Source: Paenibacillus sp. JNUCC-31
Lineage (GTDB): Bacteria > Bacillota > Bacilli > Paenibacillales > Paenibacillaceae
DNA: 64,000 nucleotides
Assembly (NCBI RefSeq): GCF_014844075.1
Contig: NZ_CP062165.1
Location: 2,356,001-2,420,000, forward strand
Direction of reading: 5' to 3'
A program made the translations under genes and the position numbers. The notes under the pieces are model-generated. The model ran no database searches and had not been told where the DNA came from. It was given only the letters and a program-made list of their open reading frames with translations. How positions within the stretch are numbered: position 1 is the stretch's first letter; every line of letters starts with the position of its first letter. Positions 1 through 7,456 of the stretch are shown here, in pieces.

Positions 1-341
1 GGCAGAAAAAAGCCAGCCCGGAACCAGCCTTGCGCCTTCATACCGCGTGTTACCGCATAGGCAAGCAGAAATGCAACCGCATTGGTCAGAACCACGGTAA
101 TAAATACGTATTCCAGTGTCATCCCGAATGATTTCCAGAACACGGTATCCTTGAAAACGCCAATATAATTGTCCCAGCCCACGAGATTTTGTGTCACGGC
201 AATGCCATCCCAGTCCGTAAACGTCAGATAGATCCCGTACAAGAACGGAATAATCATGACCGTCGCAAACGCCAAAAGCGTCGGACCAGTGAAGATGAGC
301 CGGGTGCGCAAACGCGTCCATAATCCTTTTTCGGTCAGCAT
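1..341 (-). CDS. Sugar ABC transporter permease (MalF/UgpA-like), partial, C-terminus beyond left edge
   Basis: Only the first ~113 residues are present. The protein starts MLTEKGLWTRLRTRL, then has a hydrophobic segment (about residues 16-36) followed by a YLTFTDWDG stretch, which is the usual N-terminus of MalF-type binding-protein-dependent permeases; a second hydrophobic stretch begins near residue 78. The ATG at 341 was chosen over the ATG six bases upstream because GGAGG lies six bases before it. The gene follows the solute-binding protein at 531-1853 on the same strand and is expected to be cotranscribed with it. Substrate is not deducible beyond probably a carbohydrate. Confidence 0.85.
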   Translation of the reverse strand, partial: MLTEKGLWTRLRTRLIFTGPTLLAFATVMIIPFLYGIYLTFTDWDGIAVTQNLVGWDNYIGVFKDTVFWKSFGMTLEYVFITVVLTNAVAFLLAYAVTRGMKAQGWFRAGFFL

Positions 342-482
342 CGTCATCCTCCACTCTATCCAAAGGTTTCTATTTAGTTTGCCCGAAGACGACGCAGGCG
401 CGGAGGTACGCCTCCAGCCCATTCATCTTATCGGGCATATCACTATTTCTACTGTTGTATTTCATTCATAAGGGCCCCGATT

Positions 483-514
483 GGAACAGGGAGGAATAGT
501 CCTTCCCCTGTTCC
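483..514 (-). other. Intercistronic stem-loop between binding protein and permease genes
   Basis: GGAACAGGG pairs with CCCTGTTCC around a short interior with further AGGA/TCCT pairing. No T-run follows on the minus strand, so this is better read as an mRNA-stabilising or attenuating hairpin that keeps binding-protein expression above permease expression, a common arrangement in malEF-type operons, than as a full terminator. That role is inferred. Confidence 0.5.
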
Positions 515-530
515 ACGTTGCTACTCCCTT

Positions 531-1853
531 TTATTTTACGTTAGTCCAGTACGCCTGGATTTCCTGGGCAAGTCCGTGGCGATCAATGACATCAGCCAAA
601 TATTTTTGCATAGAAGCGCCTAATTTGGACCAATGATCTGCTGGAAGTGTGCTCATCGATTCCTCAATTTTGCCGGCCTTGATGTATTCACCAATCGACT
701 TGCCAAGCGGATCAGCCGGTTCAAGGGTAATGTTGCTGAATGCTGGAATAACACTGGCCTGATTCACCAGGAAATCCTGACCTTTGTCCTGATAGACCAT
801 CCAGTCCAGGAATTTTTTCGCAGCTTCCTGCTGTGCTGGTGTACTTTTCTCCTTGTCTATTAATATGCGCTTGGACACGGCTGCGGAGATTTGTGTGTTG
901 CCGAAATCTTCCGCATTGTTACTTACCGGAACAGGCAAGAACCCGTACTTCCCATTGGCCGTATCAAAGCTGTGGATCTGTGGCCATGCCCAGTTGCCCT
1001 GAAACCAGATGCCAACCTCGCCTTTGCCAAGCACTTCTGGTCCGCGCTCATACGTTCCAGACAGTGGTGAGGCTTTATCGATGTTATAGGACTTCATCAG
1101 ATCGAACGTATCCATCAGCCCGTTAAAAACAGCATTGGAGGCCAAATCCACCTTGCCTGCCTTCAGGTCGGTAATAAATTGATCTACTTTGGCACGATCT
1201 GGTGATTGTCCGCCATATGCAAGTCCAAGATAGTGAGCTCCAAGCGACCAATCCATTGGCGATACGATTAAGGGCGATTTGCCGATAGCTGTAATCTTTT
1301 TGAACAAATCTTCAAGCTGATCTGTCGTTTGAACCGAGTTCGGATCAAACGTACCACCCACAGCCTGATCCAGCACCTGTTGGTTGTAGATGAATCCATA
1401 TCCTTCAATGGAAAACGGGAAGGCATAATTTTTCCCATCAAATGTTGTAGCTGTGGTGCTATTCTCGACGGCGTCCTTCATCCATTTCTCGGAGGTGAGA
1501 TCCAGGACACGATCCTTGAATTTCTCCACATCTCCCGTATCCAGCATCATCATGGTGGTCGGATTGCCTGATGCATACAACGCTGATGCCTTCTCGAATG
1601 GCGATTGTCCGCTGCCTACGGGTATAATTTCCAGCGAAATATCAGGATTTTCCGTTTGAAAATCCTTCGCAGCCTGCTCCAACTGACTGTTTATTTCTGA
1701 TTTGGAATTAAGAAGTGTAATTTTGACGTTATCACCGGATGTGGTGGAAGCCTCTGTTCCCGTCCCTGACTTTGCACCTCCACATGCCGTAAGAATAACA
1801 ACCATAGCCAAGGATAAAAGCGATAATTTCATCCATTTCTGTTCTGTTCTCAT
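531..1853 (-). CDS. Extracellular solute-binding lipoprotein of a carbohydrate ABC transporter
   Basis: The 440-residue protein has a lipoprotein signal peptide ending in LTAC (Cys24), so it should be anchored to the outer face of the membrane and capture substrate for the permease. The body (TLLNSKSEINSQLEQAAKDFQTENPDISLEII, later GEVGIWFQGNWAWPQI and a C-terminal DWMVYQDKGQDFL region) is typical of family-1 (MalE/UgpB-like) sugar binding proteins, and the length fits. It is first in the operon with the permease at 1-341 and lies directly behind a consensus promoter with operators and a cre-like site (1881-1940), with a LacI regulator just upstream. An alternative start is Met8. The substrate is unknown. 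Confidence 0.92.
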   Translation of the reverse strand: MRTEQKWMKLSLLSLAMVVILTACGGAKSGTGTEASTTSGDNVKITLLNSKSEINSQLEQAAKDFQTENPDISLEIIPVGSGQSPFEKASALYASGNPTTMMMLDTGDVEKFKDRVLDLTSEKWMKDAVENSTTATTFDGKNYAFPFSIEGYGFIYNQQVLDQAVGGTFDPNSVQTTDQLEDLFKKITAIGKSPLIVSPMDWSLGAHYLGLAYGGQSPDRAKVDQFITDLKAGKVDLASNAVFNGLMDTFDLMKSYNIDKASPLSGTYERGPEVLGKGEVGIWFQGNWAWPQIHSFDTANGKYGFLPVPVSNNAEDFGNTQISAAVSKRILIDKEKSTPAQQEAAKKFLDWMVYQDKGQDFLVNQASVIPAFSNITLEPADPLGKSIGEYIKAGKIEESMSTLPADHWSKLGASMQKYLADVIDRHGLAQEIQAYWTNVK

Positions 1854-1880
1854 CTGTCATTGCCCCCGTTCATTAATATA

Positions 1881-1898
1881 AAAGGAACCGCTTACAAA
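1881..1898 (-). promoter_or_regulatory. cre-like catabolite repression site at the start of the sugar operon
   Basis: Read on the minus strand this 18-mer matches the Bacillus CcpA consensus WWTGNAARCGNWWWCAWW at 16 of 18 positions; one W and the late A differ. It sits directly downstream of the -10 box at 1903-1908, around the expected transcription start, where CcpA represses sugar operons. The match and position are seen; CcpA binding is inferred. Confidence 0.55.
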
Positions 1899-1902
1899 AT
1901 CG

Positions 1903-1931
1903 ATTATAGTGTCAAAGGTTTGACATGTCAA
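1903..1931 (-). promoter_or_regulatory. Consensus sigma-A promoter of the sugar ABC operon
   Basis: On the minus strand TTGACA (1931-1926) is followed after exactly 17 bases by TATAAT (1908-1903). Both hexamers are perfect consensus. The promoter faces the binding-protein gene starting at 1853. A promoter this strong should need tight repression, which fits the operators that overlap it. Confidence 0.85.
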
Positions 1932-1940
1932 TCGTTTGAC
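1911..1940. promoter_or_regulatory. Two tandem LacI-family operators overlapping -35 and spacer
   Basis: Two 14-bp inverted repeats of the same design, GTCAAA-GG-TTTGAC (1911-1924) and GTCAATCGTTTGAC (1927-1940), are spaced 16 bp apart centre to centre. The second has the central CG typical of LacI/PurR-family operators. They cover the spacer and the -35 region of the promoter at 1903-1931. The LacI-family protein encoded just upstream (1970-2950) is the obvious candidate ligand-responsive repressor. Confidence 0.7.
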
Positions 1941-1969
1941 ATAAATAAAAATAAAAGAACGACCCTCGT

Positions 1970-2950
1970 TCAGGTCGTCTCTCTCTCCACCAGTGTAACA
2001 GGTAAAATATTCTCCATATCAATCTTTTCTTCAACAATCTGACGACGGATGAGGTCCACCGCCAGTTCAGCCAATTCCTGAACGGGTTGTCTTATCGTAG
2101 TAATGCCTGGCAACACGTAGCCTGCTGCCCGGATATCATCATAACCAACAATCGCAATATCCTCTGGAACTTTACGCCCATGGGCTACAATTTGCTTCAA
2201 AGCATGAATCGCGATGAGATCACTGGTGACGAACAGACCATCCACATCGGGGTGCTCCGCAAGAAGTCGTTCAACCAACTTCGTGTACTGTTGCTGACTG
2301 AACACATTCAGATCGGTTTCATGCATCGTTACCGGCTTAACACCATGTGCCTCCAGTCTGTCCATAAAGCCTGTCGTTCTCCGATTGGACAGCATCTGCA
2401 GTTCAAGATTGCCGCATATATGTGCGAGTTTCCTTCTTCCCTTGGCAAGCAACAACTCGGCTGCCATCACACCACCCTGATAATTATCGGAGGAAATATA
2501 CGGAATGTCTGCGCCAATCTGCCGATCAATGGTCACAATCGGTGAATTCAGATTCATATACTCATCCACTTCAAGGGTATGGCTGCCCATAATAATTCCA
2601 TCAACCCGATTACCTTTAAGCATTTCCACATACTCTCGCTCTTTGGAGGGCTCCATATGCGAGTTGCATAGCATGATTTTGAATCCATTCTGGTACGCAT
2701 AGTACTCGATATAGTTCGCCAGCTCGCCAAAAAAAGGATGCGATACATCCGGAATAATCAAACCGATGACGTTTGACTGTTTGCGCAGTAGGGAACGGGC
2801 AATCTCATTGGGGCGATAATTCAATTCGTTCATCGTCTGGTACACTTTATCCCGGGTTTTCTGGCTGATGTAACCCCGGTTATTCAATACCCGAGAAACG
2901 GTAGTTACGGAAACCCCTGCTTTGAGTGCAACATCATGAATTGTTGCCAT
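1970..2950 (-). CDS. LacI/GalR-family transcriptional regulator
   Basis: The protein opens with MATIHDVALKAGVSVTTVSRVLNNRGYISQKTRDKV, the canonical LacI helix-turn-helix and hinge, followed by a periplasmic-binding-protein-like effector domain (VIGLIIPDVSHPFFGELANYIE, later GLFVTSDLIAIHALKQI, VGYDDIRAAGYVLPGITTIRQP). At 326 residues it has family-typical length. The ATG at 2950 was chosen because it is preceded by AGAGG at a good distance and because LacI proteins start at this motif; an in-frame extension to 2992 is unlikely. It most likely represses the downstream transporter operon through the twin operators at 1911-1940 and is induced by the transported sugar or a derivative. Confidence 0.93.
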   Translation of the reverse strand: MATIHDVALKAGVSVTTVSRVLNNRGYISQKTRDKVYQTMNELNYRPNEIARSLLRKQSNVIGLIIPDVSHPFFGELANYIEYYAYQNGFKIMLCNSHMEPSKEREYVEMLKGNRVDGIIMGSHTLEVDEYMNLNSPIVTIDRQIGADIPYISSDNYQGGVMAAELLLAKGRRKLAHICGNLELQMLSNRRTTGFMDRLEAHGVKPVTMHETDLNVFSQQQYTKLVERLLAEHPDVDGLFVTSDLIAIHALKQIVAHGRKVPEDIAIVGYDDIRAAGYVLPGITTIRQPVQELAELAVDLIRRQIVEEKIDMENILPVTLVERETT

Positions 2951-3046
2951 AACAACCTCTTTTCCTACAACATTCTTAATGATTAATCCCATTATATATT
3001 ATACAACCTGCTTGCTTTCTCCAACCAATGGCACGCCCGCTGCTCT

Positions 3047-3493
3047 CTATTTCGCTTCGACTGTCGCTCTAGGCATACTGTGCATCGCTCCATGTGTTAC
3101 ATGAGCCTGAACCACATAGGTACCTGGATCTTCAAATGTGTACTTTACCTCGTAGATCCCCTCATCGGCTTCGCTCGCTTTCAAGGCTCCCTGTTCCTCC
3201 AGCTTCTCTGCTGTCATCATGCCCAGTTCCGGGGAAACAGCCGGGGGTTCGTCAAGCTTGTTCCAGATCTGGAATTGAACCTGATCCGCATGAATTAACG
3301 GCTTCCCCCCTTGCGTAAGCTTCACTTCCAATGACACAGGCTTATGGAGGGACACCTTCTCCGGCACCATGAGCTCGACTTTAATCATCTCTGGCATCTC
3401 ACCTGTCTGGGACTGCTCCTGATTGGAGCAGCCTACAGTCAGTAGTACCAGAATGATTAAGGACATGAACCAACGGACTTGTCCGCTCATCAA
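3047..3493 (-). CDS. YtkA/FixH-like small lipoprotein
   Basis: The 148-residue protein has a signal peptide ending LLTVGC (lipid-modified Cys about residue 22). Its single extracellular beta-rich domain (VELMVPEKVSLHKPVSLEVKLTQGGKPLIHADQVQFQIW, ending EGIYEVKYTFEDPGTYVVQAHVTHGAMHSMPRATVEAK) resembles the YtkA/FixH-like domain. Histidines and methionines near the C-terminus would suit metal contact but this is not established. It is encoded 14 bases after the bdbC-like gene and probably shares its transcript. TTG at 3493 has the better spacing from AAAGGA; ATG at 3490 is nearly equivalent. Confidence 0.7.
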   Translation of the reverse strand: MMSGQVRWFMSLIILVLLTVGCSNQEQSQTGEMPEMIKVELMVPEKVSLHKPVSLEVKLTQGGKPLIHADQVQFQIWNKLDEPPAVSPELGMMTAEKLEEQGALKASEADEGIYEVKYTFEDPGTYVVQAHVTHGAMHSMPRATVEAK

Positions 3494-3507
3494 TCATCTG
3501 TCCTTTC

Positions 3508-3960
3508 TTATGAAGAAGATTTTGGTGTTCTGCCAATTCCCCACAGCATAACAATAATGATGATAAACGCGATCAGTGCAAGCAAAGGAATGGTAATAAA
3601 ACCAAACCAGTTCAAATAATCGGTATAACACGGAATCTGTCCACATGCCACTGAATTACCCGTAGCCGAATAAATACGCTGAATTGTTACATGGTACAAC
3701 GAGATCCCGCCTCCAATGAAGCTAAGCGGCAGGACGTATTTGGTGATGCCCACATCATCCTTGAAATAGGCAATTCCCAGTAAAATCGTTAGAGGGTACA
3801 TAAAAATACGTTGAAACCAGCACAGATCACAAGGAATATATCCCTTAATCTCACTAAAATAAAGGCTGCCTCCAGTCGCAATGACCGATACGGCCCAGGC
3901 AATAAATAACCGGGTGTCCACATTTCTCGCCGGACGCTCGGGCTCTACAGGTGTACTCAT
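3508..3960 (-). CDS. bdbC: Disulfide bond formation protein, BdbC/DsbB family
   Basis: The 150-residue integral membrane protein has four predicted membrane segments and the two cysteine pairs of the DsbB/BdbC family: CDLC at residues 44-47 after the first helix and Cys106/Cys111 in the second extracytoplasmic loop. It should pass electrons from a thiol oxidase (BdbD/DsbA-like) to quinone. An AGGAGGA ribosome site precedes the ATG. No BdbD partner gene is visible next to it; the neighbour is the YtkA-like lipoprotein, which could be a client. Confidence 0.9.
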   Translation of the reverse strand: MSTPVEPERPARNVDTRLFIAWAVSVIATGGSLYFSEIKGYIPCDLCWFQRIFMYPLTILLGIAYFKDDVGITKYVLPLSFIGGGISLYHVTIQRIYSATGNSVACGQIPCYTDYLNWFGFITIPLLALIAFIIIIVMLWGIGRTPKSSS

Positions 3961-4085
3961 TCATCTGTCCTCCTCTGCCATTATGCATACCGAATGATCA
4001 TACATGATTCATGATACCAAGGGATATTCAAGCCGTTATGTAGGGCATTACACGATGATTATACCAAATATTTGATATTTTAGGT

Positions 4086-4436
4086 TCATTTATGATCGCA
4101 TTGAATGTGTTCATCCTGTTCCATTCCTTTTGACCTTGCGTATGTATTCCCCCAGTCACACATCGTGTTCAATACCGGAACAAAAGATCGTCCAAGATCA
4201 GTCAAACTATATTCCACTTTGGGCGGAACCTCCTTGAATATTTCCCTACGGACAAGTCCATCGTTCTCCAGCTGTTTCAATTGATCAGTTAAGACCTTTT
4301 GCGTGATTCCAGGTATCCATTCGTAGAATTCTTTGGTTCTTACCGATTGTTGACTCAGAAAAAAAAGGATAAGACACTTCCATTTCCCGCCGGCGATATC
4401 CATAAAAATATTTATTCCAGTATTGAATTTAACCAA
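4086..4436 (-). CDS. HxlR-family (MarR-type winged helix) regulator
   Basis: The protein contains the HxlR core: GGKWKCLILFFLSQ, then RTKEFYEWIPGITQKVLTDQLKQLENDGLVRREIFKEVPPKVEYSLTDLGRS. The cysteine in GGKWKC is at the place where redox- or electrophile-sensing Cys residues occur in YodB/HypR-like members. TTG at 4436 was preferred because GGGGAGG lies nine bases upstream; a longer in-frame start at 4454 would bury that ribosome site in the coding region. It is divergent from the nitroreductase remnant at 4562, as hypR/hypO and yodB/yodC-type pairs are. Confidence 0.85.
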   Translation of the reverse strand: MVKFNTGINIFMDIAGGKWKCLILFFLSQQSVRTKEFYEWIPGITQKVLTDQLKQLENDGLVRREIFKEVPPKVEYSLTDLGRSFVPVLNTMCDWGNTYARSKGMEQDEHIQCDHK

Positions 4437-4506
4437 AGTGCCATTCCTCCCCAATAGATACTTTAAAGTGGCTATACCACCTTTTTGTGCGTTATTTTCT
4501 CATTTG

Positions 4507-4522
4507 TTATAGCCTACTATAA
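4507..4522. promoter_or_regulatory. Inverted repeat operator candidate for the HxlR regulator
   Basis: TTATAG-CCTA-CTATAA is a perfect 6+4+6 inverted repeat in the divergent intergenic region. Its right half overlaps a TATAAT -10 box at 4518-4523 reading toward the nitroreductase. This is a natural repressor site for the adjacent HxlR protein; binding is inferred. Confidence 0.55.
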
Positions 4523-4561
4523 TTCAAAAGAGCAATAAATAACAACGATGGAGATGATCAT

Positions 4562-4824
4562 ATGAGTGTACAAACCATTTTGGAAAAAAGACGTTCTGTT
4601 CGGCACTTTGATTCAAGTTATACGATACGACCTGAGGTGCTAACTTCTTTAATTGAATCTGCAAGCAAGTCACCGAATGGGAATAATATTCAAGCGACCC
4701 GGTACCTCATTATTGATGAACCCGACTTGCAAAGGGCATTGCTGCCCATAGCTTTTAATCAACAACAAGTCATAGATGCTTCAGCTTTGGTGGTCATGTT
4801 GGGAGATTATCGGGCATTTGAGCC
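4562..4824 (+). pseudogene. Truncated nitroreductase (N-terminal ~88 residues only)
   Basis: MSVQTILEKRRSVRHFDSSYTIRPEVLTSLIESASKSPNGNNIQATRYLII continues to ASALVVMLGDYRAFE, a clear N-terminal nitroreductase (FMN-dependent, YodC/HypO type) with the RRSVRHFD and SPNGNNIQ FMN-contact motifs. The family is usually about 200 residues; here the homology stops near 4824. The reading frame runs on to a stop at 4858 through sequence that, on the other strand, is a stalk-domain gene fragment. The C-terminal half, needed for the active dimer, is missing, so it is likely nonfunctional. Confidence 0.8.
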
Positions 4825-5045
4825 CATTTTACATCCCAGCCAAGAAGCTCAGCGATAAAACGCAGCGGTACTTGCGTACGTCCATCTTTGTTAACAAAGA
4901 CCGTTGCTCCAACGTTTTTCTTCATGCCGTTCACTTCCATAACGTTGTTGTTTACCCAAAATTTCAGTGTATCCTTACCAGCCATGACGGTTACTTGTTG
5001 TGCTTTTTTATCCCATTTCACGGTTGCACCAATTCTCCGCTCCAT
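4825..5045 (-). pseudogene. Fragment of a copper-amine-oxidase-like stalk-domain protein
   Basis: The minus strand encodes IGATVKWDKKAQQVTVMAGKDTLKFWVNNNVMEVNGMKKNVGATVFVNKDGRTQVPLRFIAELLGWDVKW, a recognisable cell-surface stalk domain (GATVKWD... QVPLRFIAELLG pattern). It has no ribosome site or signal peptide, an in-frame stop directly precedes the first Met, and homology ends where the nitroreductase homology begins (about 4825). It is the internal or C-terminal piece of a surface protein gene left by a deletion or rearrangement. Confidence 0.7.
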
Positions 5046-5173
5046 TCAGCACTGCATACATACTGTAAGTGAAGAACTTTATTTTCCTATATTTATCAAT
5101 TAAAGCTTACATCCAAGGTAAACCTGAAGTACAATGAACAGAACGATTGATTTCAATGAAGGAGGGTCAACTC

Positions 5174-5380
5174 ATGACATTGCTTCCCTATATTTTAATT
5201 ATTGGCATTGCCCTGTTCGGTGGAATCGCTACGATGATTATCGGGAACTCCAAAGCCAATCAGACCAGCAATCCTGAATATGATCGCAGGACCAAGCAAA
5301 ATCTGAGCAAACTTACCTATGTATACGTTGGTGCCATCGTTCTCGGCATAGGAGGTTTCGTCCTTTATTTATTCAACTGA
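5174..5380 (+). CDS. Small two-TM membrane protein
   Basis: The 68-residue protein MTLLPYILIIGIALFGGIATMIIG... has two hydrophobic helices (about residues 3-24 and 46-66) separated by a polar loop with NPEYDRRTKQNLSK. AAGGAGGG ends seven bases before the ATG at 5174, which is preferred over an upstream ATG at 5147. I do not recognise a named family. It stands alone between the rearranged pseudogene region and the ORF at 5393. Confidence 0.75.
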   Translation: MTLLPYILIIGIALFGGIATMIIGNSKANQTSNPEYDRRTKQNLSKLTYVYVGAIVLGIGGFVLYLFN

Positions 5381-5392
5381 ATAGCCTTACGC

Positions 5393-5626
5393 TCAGCAAA
5401 TTACATGTCTGAACTTTTCCAGTAATTCAAAGTTTCGTTGTACATATGGAATGGTTTGGCGAACCATTCCCCTCTCTCTTATGATGGCCAAGAGTCCACG
5501 TATCACCCACAAATGTGTATATCCCTGCTCAAAGTCAGCTGCAATCTCTTCTAATTCTCTCTCCTTGCTTCTCGAACATTTATAATGTGAATGCTCTCCT
5601 CTGTGAATAACAACTTCCAAATGCAA
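5393..5626 (-). CDS. Small hypothetical protein
   Basis: A 77-residue reading frame (MHLEVVIHRGEHSHYKCSRSKERELEEIAADFEQGYTHLWVIRGLLAIIRERGMVRQTIPYVQRNFELLEKF) starts at a TTG with only a weak AAGGA nearby. Its composition is protein-like with amphipathic helices and no membrane segment. No family recognised. It could be a real small gene or chance; it is kept because nothing else explains the region. Confidence 0.4.
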   Translation of the reverse strand: MHLEVVIHRGEHSHYKCSRSKERELEEIAADFEQGYTHLWVIRGLLAIIRERGMVRQTIPYVQRNFELLEKFRHVIC

Positions 5627-5759
5627 GGTCCTTACACATGTTTACAAGTTGGAGATAATTCGGAATTATTCTGGATATGTTCAGCGGGTAATATAAAGCC
5701 ATAAGGACAGCAAGCCATTTTAAATAACAATTAACACAATTTAAAGGAGAGATACACAG

Positions 5760-6863
5760 ATGAAAAAAAACCTAAAGAAATCTGCAGCAACGATGATGGT
5801 ACTGGGCATGACTTTAACAGGAGCAACGGGAGTATTCGCAGGAACACAACTGGAGAAAATCTCGGCATACCTCAACCATGGGATCAGCTTCAATGTAGAC
5901 GGTGCGGCGTACTCACCAACGGATGGAAACGGCAAGAAACTGGCTCCAATCACTTACAACAATTCAACTTATCTGCCTGTACGTGCCATTGCTGATGCCC
6001 TGCATGTACCTGTATCGTATGACGGTAAAAAAGGACAGGTTATCATCGGAGAAACGCCAAGCAATCCTTCCACATTGAGCAATGTAACCTATAGCGCAGC
6101 GCAAAAAGAAGCCATCCAAAAGGCATTTGCACAGTTCGATGGTTTCGAGACAGCATACGCTCCTCAACAGATGGTTGCAGGTGATACTTTTAAAAGTGTA
6201 GGCGCTGGCGGCGATGGAGTAAGCTTTACTTTTAACCATATGAAAGTGGATGTGTCTCCAAGAGATTATTCGGACGGTTACAATGGCAAAGACGTTAAAC
6301 TGTCCAATGGTGTCACAGCCAAATGGTACACACCCGATCAAACGGGTATGCTCACGTTCAAACTGGATGATCGTTATGTCACAATAAGCTCACCTGACCA
6401 TAAGCTATCTCAGGCTCAGTTGCAGCAAGTGGCTGTATCTGTGCAAAAGGTTCAAGGCAATAATCAGGGTGTTACAGGCTTCGCTGATGTGAAATATACC
6501 CAAGAGCAGTCAGCTGCCATCCGCAAAGCCTTTGCCAAATTCCAAGGATTCGAGACTGCTTACGCACCACAACACATGATTGCCGGGGATTCATTCAAAA
6601 GTGTGGCTGCTGGTGGGGATGGTGTAAACTTTGTCTTCAATCACATGAATGTCACTGTGTCACCTAAAGACTATTCCTTCAGCTATGATGGAAAAAATGT
6701 TAAACTGCCTAACGGTGTTACCGCCAAGTGGTATACACCGGATCAAACCGACATGCTGACATTCAAACTGGATGATCGCTATGTGACCCTCAGCTCACCA
6801 AAAAACGCATTGACTCACACACAGCTGGAGCAAATGGCGGTATCTGTGCAAAAAGTGAAATAA
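5760..6863 (+). CDS. Secreted stalk-domain protein with a tandemly duplicated ~123-residue module
   Basis: The 367-residue protein has a signal peptide (MKKNLKKSAATMMVLGMTLTGATGVFA), a copper-amine-oxidase N-terminal-like stalk domain (about 45-97, with TYLPVRAIADALHVPVSYDGKKGQVIIGE), and two copies of a module at residues 109-231 and 244-366. Each copy carries QFDGFETAYAPQ, a GAGGDGV/AAGGDGV turn, KWYTPDQT and MLTFKLDDRYVT. Conserved aromatic-Asp motifs suggest a folded extracellular binding domain of unknown ligand. A strong AAAGGAGAG ribosome site precedes the ATG. The stalk domain is the same type as the fragment at 4825-5045, so an ancestral neighbourhood duplication is possible. Confidence 0.85.
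   Translation: MKKNLKKSAATMMVLGMTLTGATGVFAGTQLEKISAYLNHGISFNVDGAAYSPTDGNGKKLAPITYNNSTYLPVRAIADALHVPVSYDGKKGQVIIGETPSNPSTLSNVTYSAAQKEAIQKAFAQFDGFETAYAPQQMVAGDTFKSVGAGGDGVSFTFNHMKVDVSPRDYSDGYNGKDVKLSNGVTAKWYTPDQTGMLTFKLDDRYVTISSPDHKLSQAQLQQVAVSVQKVQGNNQGVTGFADVKYTQEQSAAIRKAFAKFQGFETAYAPQHMIAGDSFKSVAAGGDGVNFVFNHMNVTVSPKDYSFSYDGKNVKLPNGVTAKWYTPDQTDMLTFKLDDRYVTLSSPKNALTHTQLEQMAVSVQKVK
6084..6452 (+). repeat. Intragenic repeat copy 1
   Basis: This segment codes for residues 109-231 of the stalk-domain protein and is the first copy of the module. Copy 2 begins 405 bp (135 codons) downstream. The protein copies are strikingly similar while many codons differ, so the duplication is not very recent. 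Confidence 0.85.
6489..6857 (+). repeat. Intragenic repeat copy 2
   Basis: Codes for residues 244-366, the second copy of the module. It keeps the FETAYAPQ, GGDGV, FNHM, NGVTAKWYTPDQT, MLTFKLDDRYVT and AVSVQKV motifs of copy 1 in the same order and spacing. Confidence 0.85.
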
Positions 6864-6909
6864 TTGAGCAGTAAAAACAAGGAATCACACTGAAAATCAT
6901 ACAACATAA

Positions 6910-6966
6910 CAAACACACATCATTCTGTGCTTCCTGAGATGAGGGACAGATTTGATGTGTGTTTTG
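6910..6966 (+). terminator. Hairpin terminator after the stalk-domain gene
   Basis: AAACACACATCA (6911-6922) pairs with TGATGTGTGTTT (6953-6964), with an inner TCTGT/ACAGA pairing, and the right arm ends in a short T-rich GTTTTG. It is about 50 bases after the stop codon at 6863. Confidence 0.55.
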
Positions 6967-7087
6967 TCCTATACAATGATCTCTATGATTCTGAAAACAC
7001 TTCTTTTGTCCGGATTCATTTCATAATGAATAGCGTTATAATGAAGTATACTGCATCTAACAGAAGAAAAGATAAGGAGTGTACTTC

Positions 7088-7363
7088 ATGAACCAGCGGA
7101 TCGACCTATCCCCAGAGGAACTGCAGCAGCTTGCAGGTGAATTTAACAAGGCCTCGCAGAACGGGCATGATATCCTTACGCAACTCAAAACGATGATTGA
7201 CCAGTCTGAGGGTCAGTGGGAAGGTGAGCGTCAGCGTGAGTTTCTACAACGAATGAATGATAGCCTGACGTCTGTTAGCCATTATTTGCGTGGTTTGCAA
7301 GAGACAAGCAATAGTCTTCAGCAAACGGCGACCCGTTTTCGTGAAGCGGATCAGTCCCGATAA
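7088..7363 (+). CDS. WXG100-family (ESAT-6-like) secreted protein
   Basis: The 91-residue protein starts MNQRIDLSPEELQQLAGEFNKASQNGHDILTQLKTMIDQ and has a central W-x-G turn (EGQWEGERQREF) between two amphipathic helices, the hallmark of WXG100 substrates of type VII secretion. AAGGAG lies nine bases before the ATG at 7088; the three extra N-terminal codons of a GTG start at 7079 are unlikely. It is transcribed toward, and separated by 93 bases from, the convergent DUF4176 gene; a weak AAAAACCATG/CATGGCTTTTT hairpin lies between. No EssC ATPase gene is in the window. Confidence 0.85.
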   Translation: MNQRIDLSPEELQQLAGEFNKASQNGHDILTQLKTMIDQSEGQWEGERQREFLQRMNDSLTSVSHYLRGLQETSNSLQQTATRFREADQSR

Positions 7364-7456
7364 CGCAAAAGCACATGTCACATCACATTGCTTAAAAAAA
7401 ACCATGTACCCGAAGATGAGTTATCATTCCTTCAAGGCCATGGCTTTTTGCATTTT

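Noticed and set aside
483..514. Full transcription terminator between binding protein and permease
   Set aside because: The stem is good but there is no T-run on the minus strand, so it is recorded as an intercistronic stem-loop instead.
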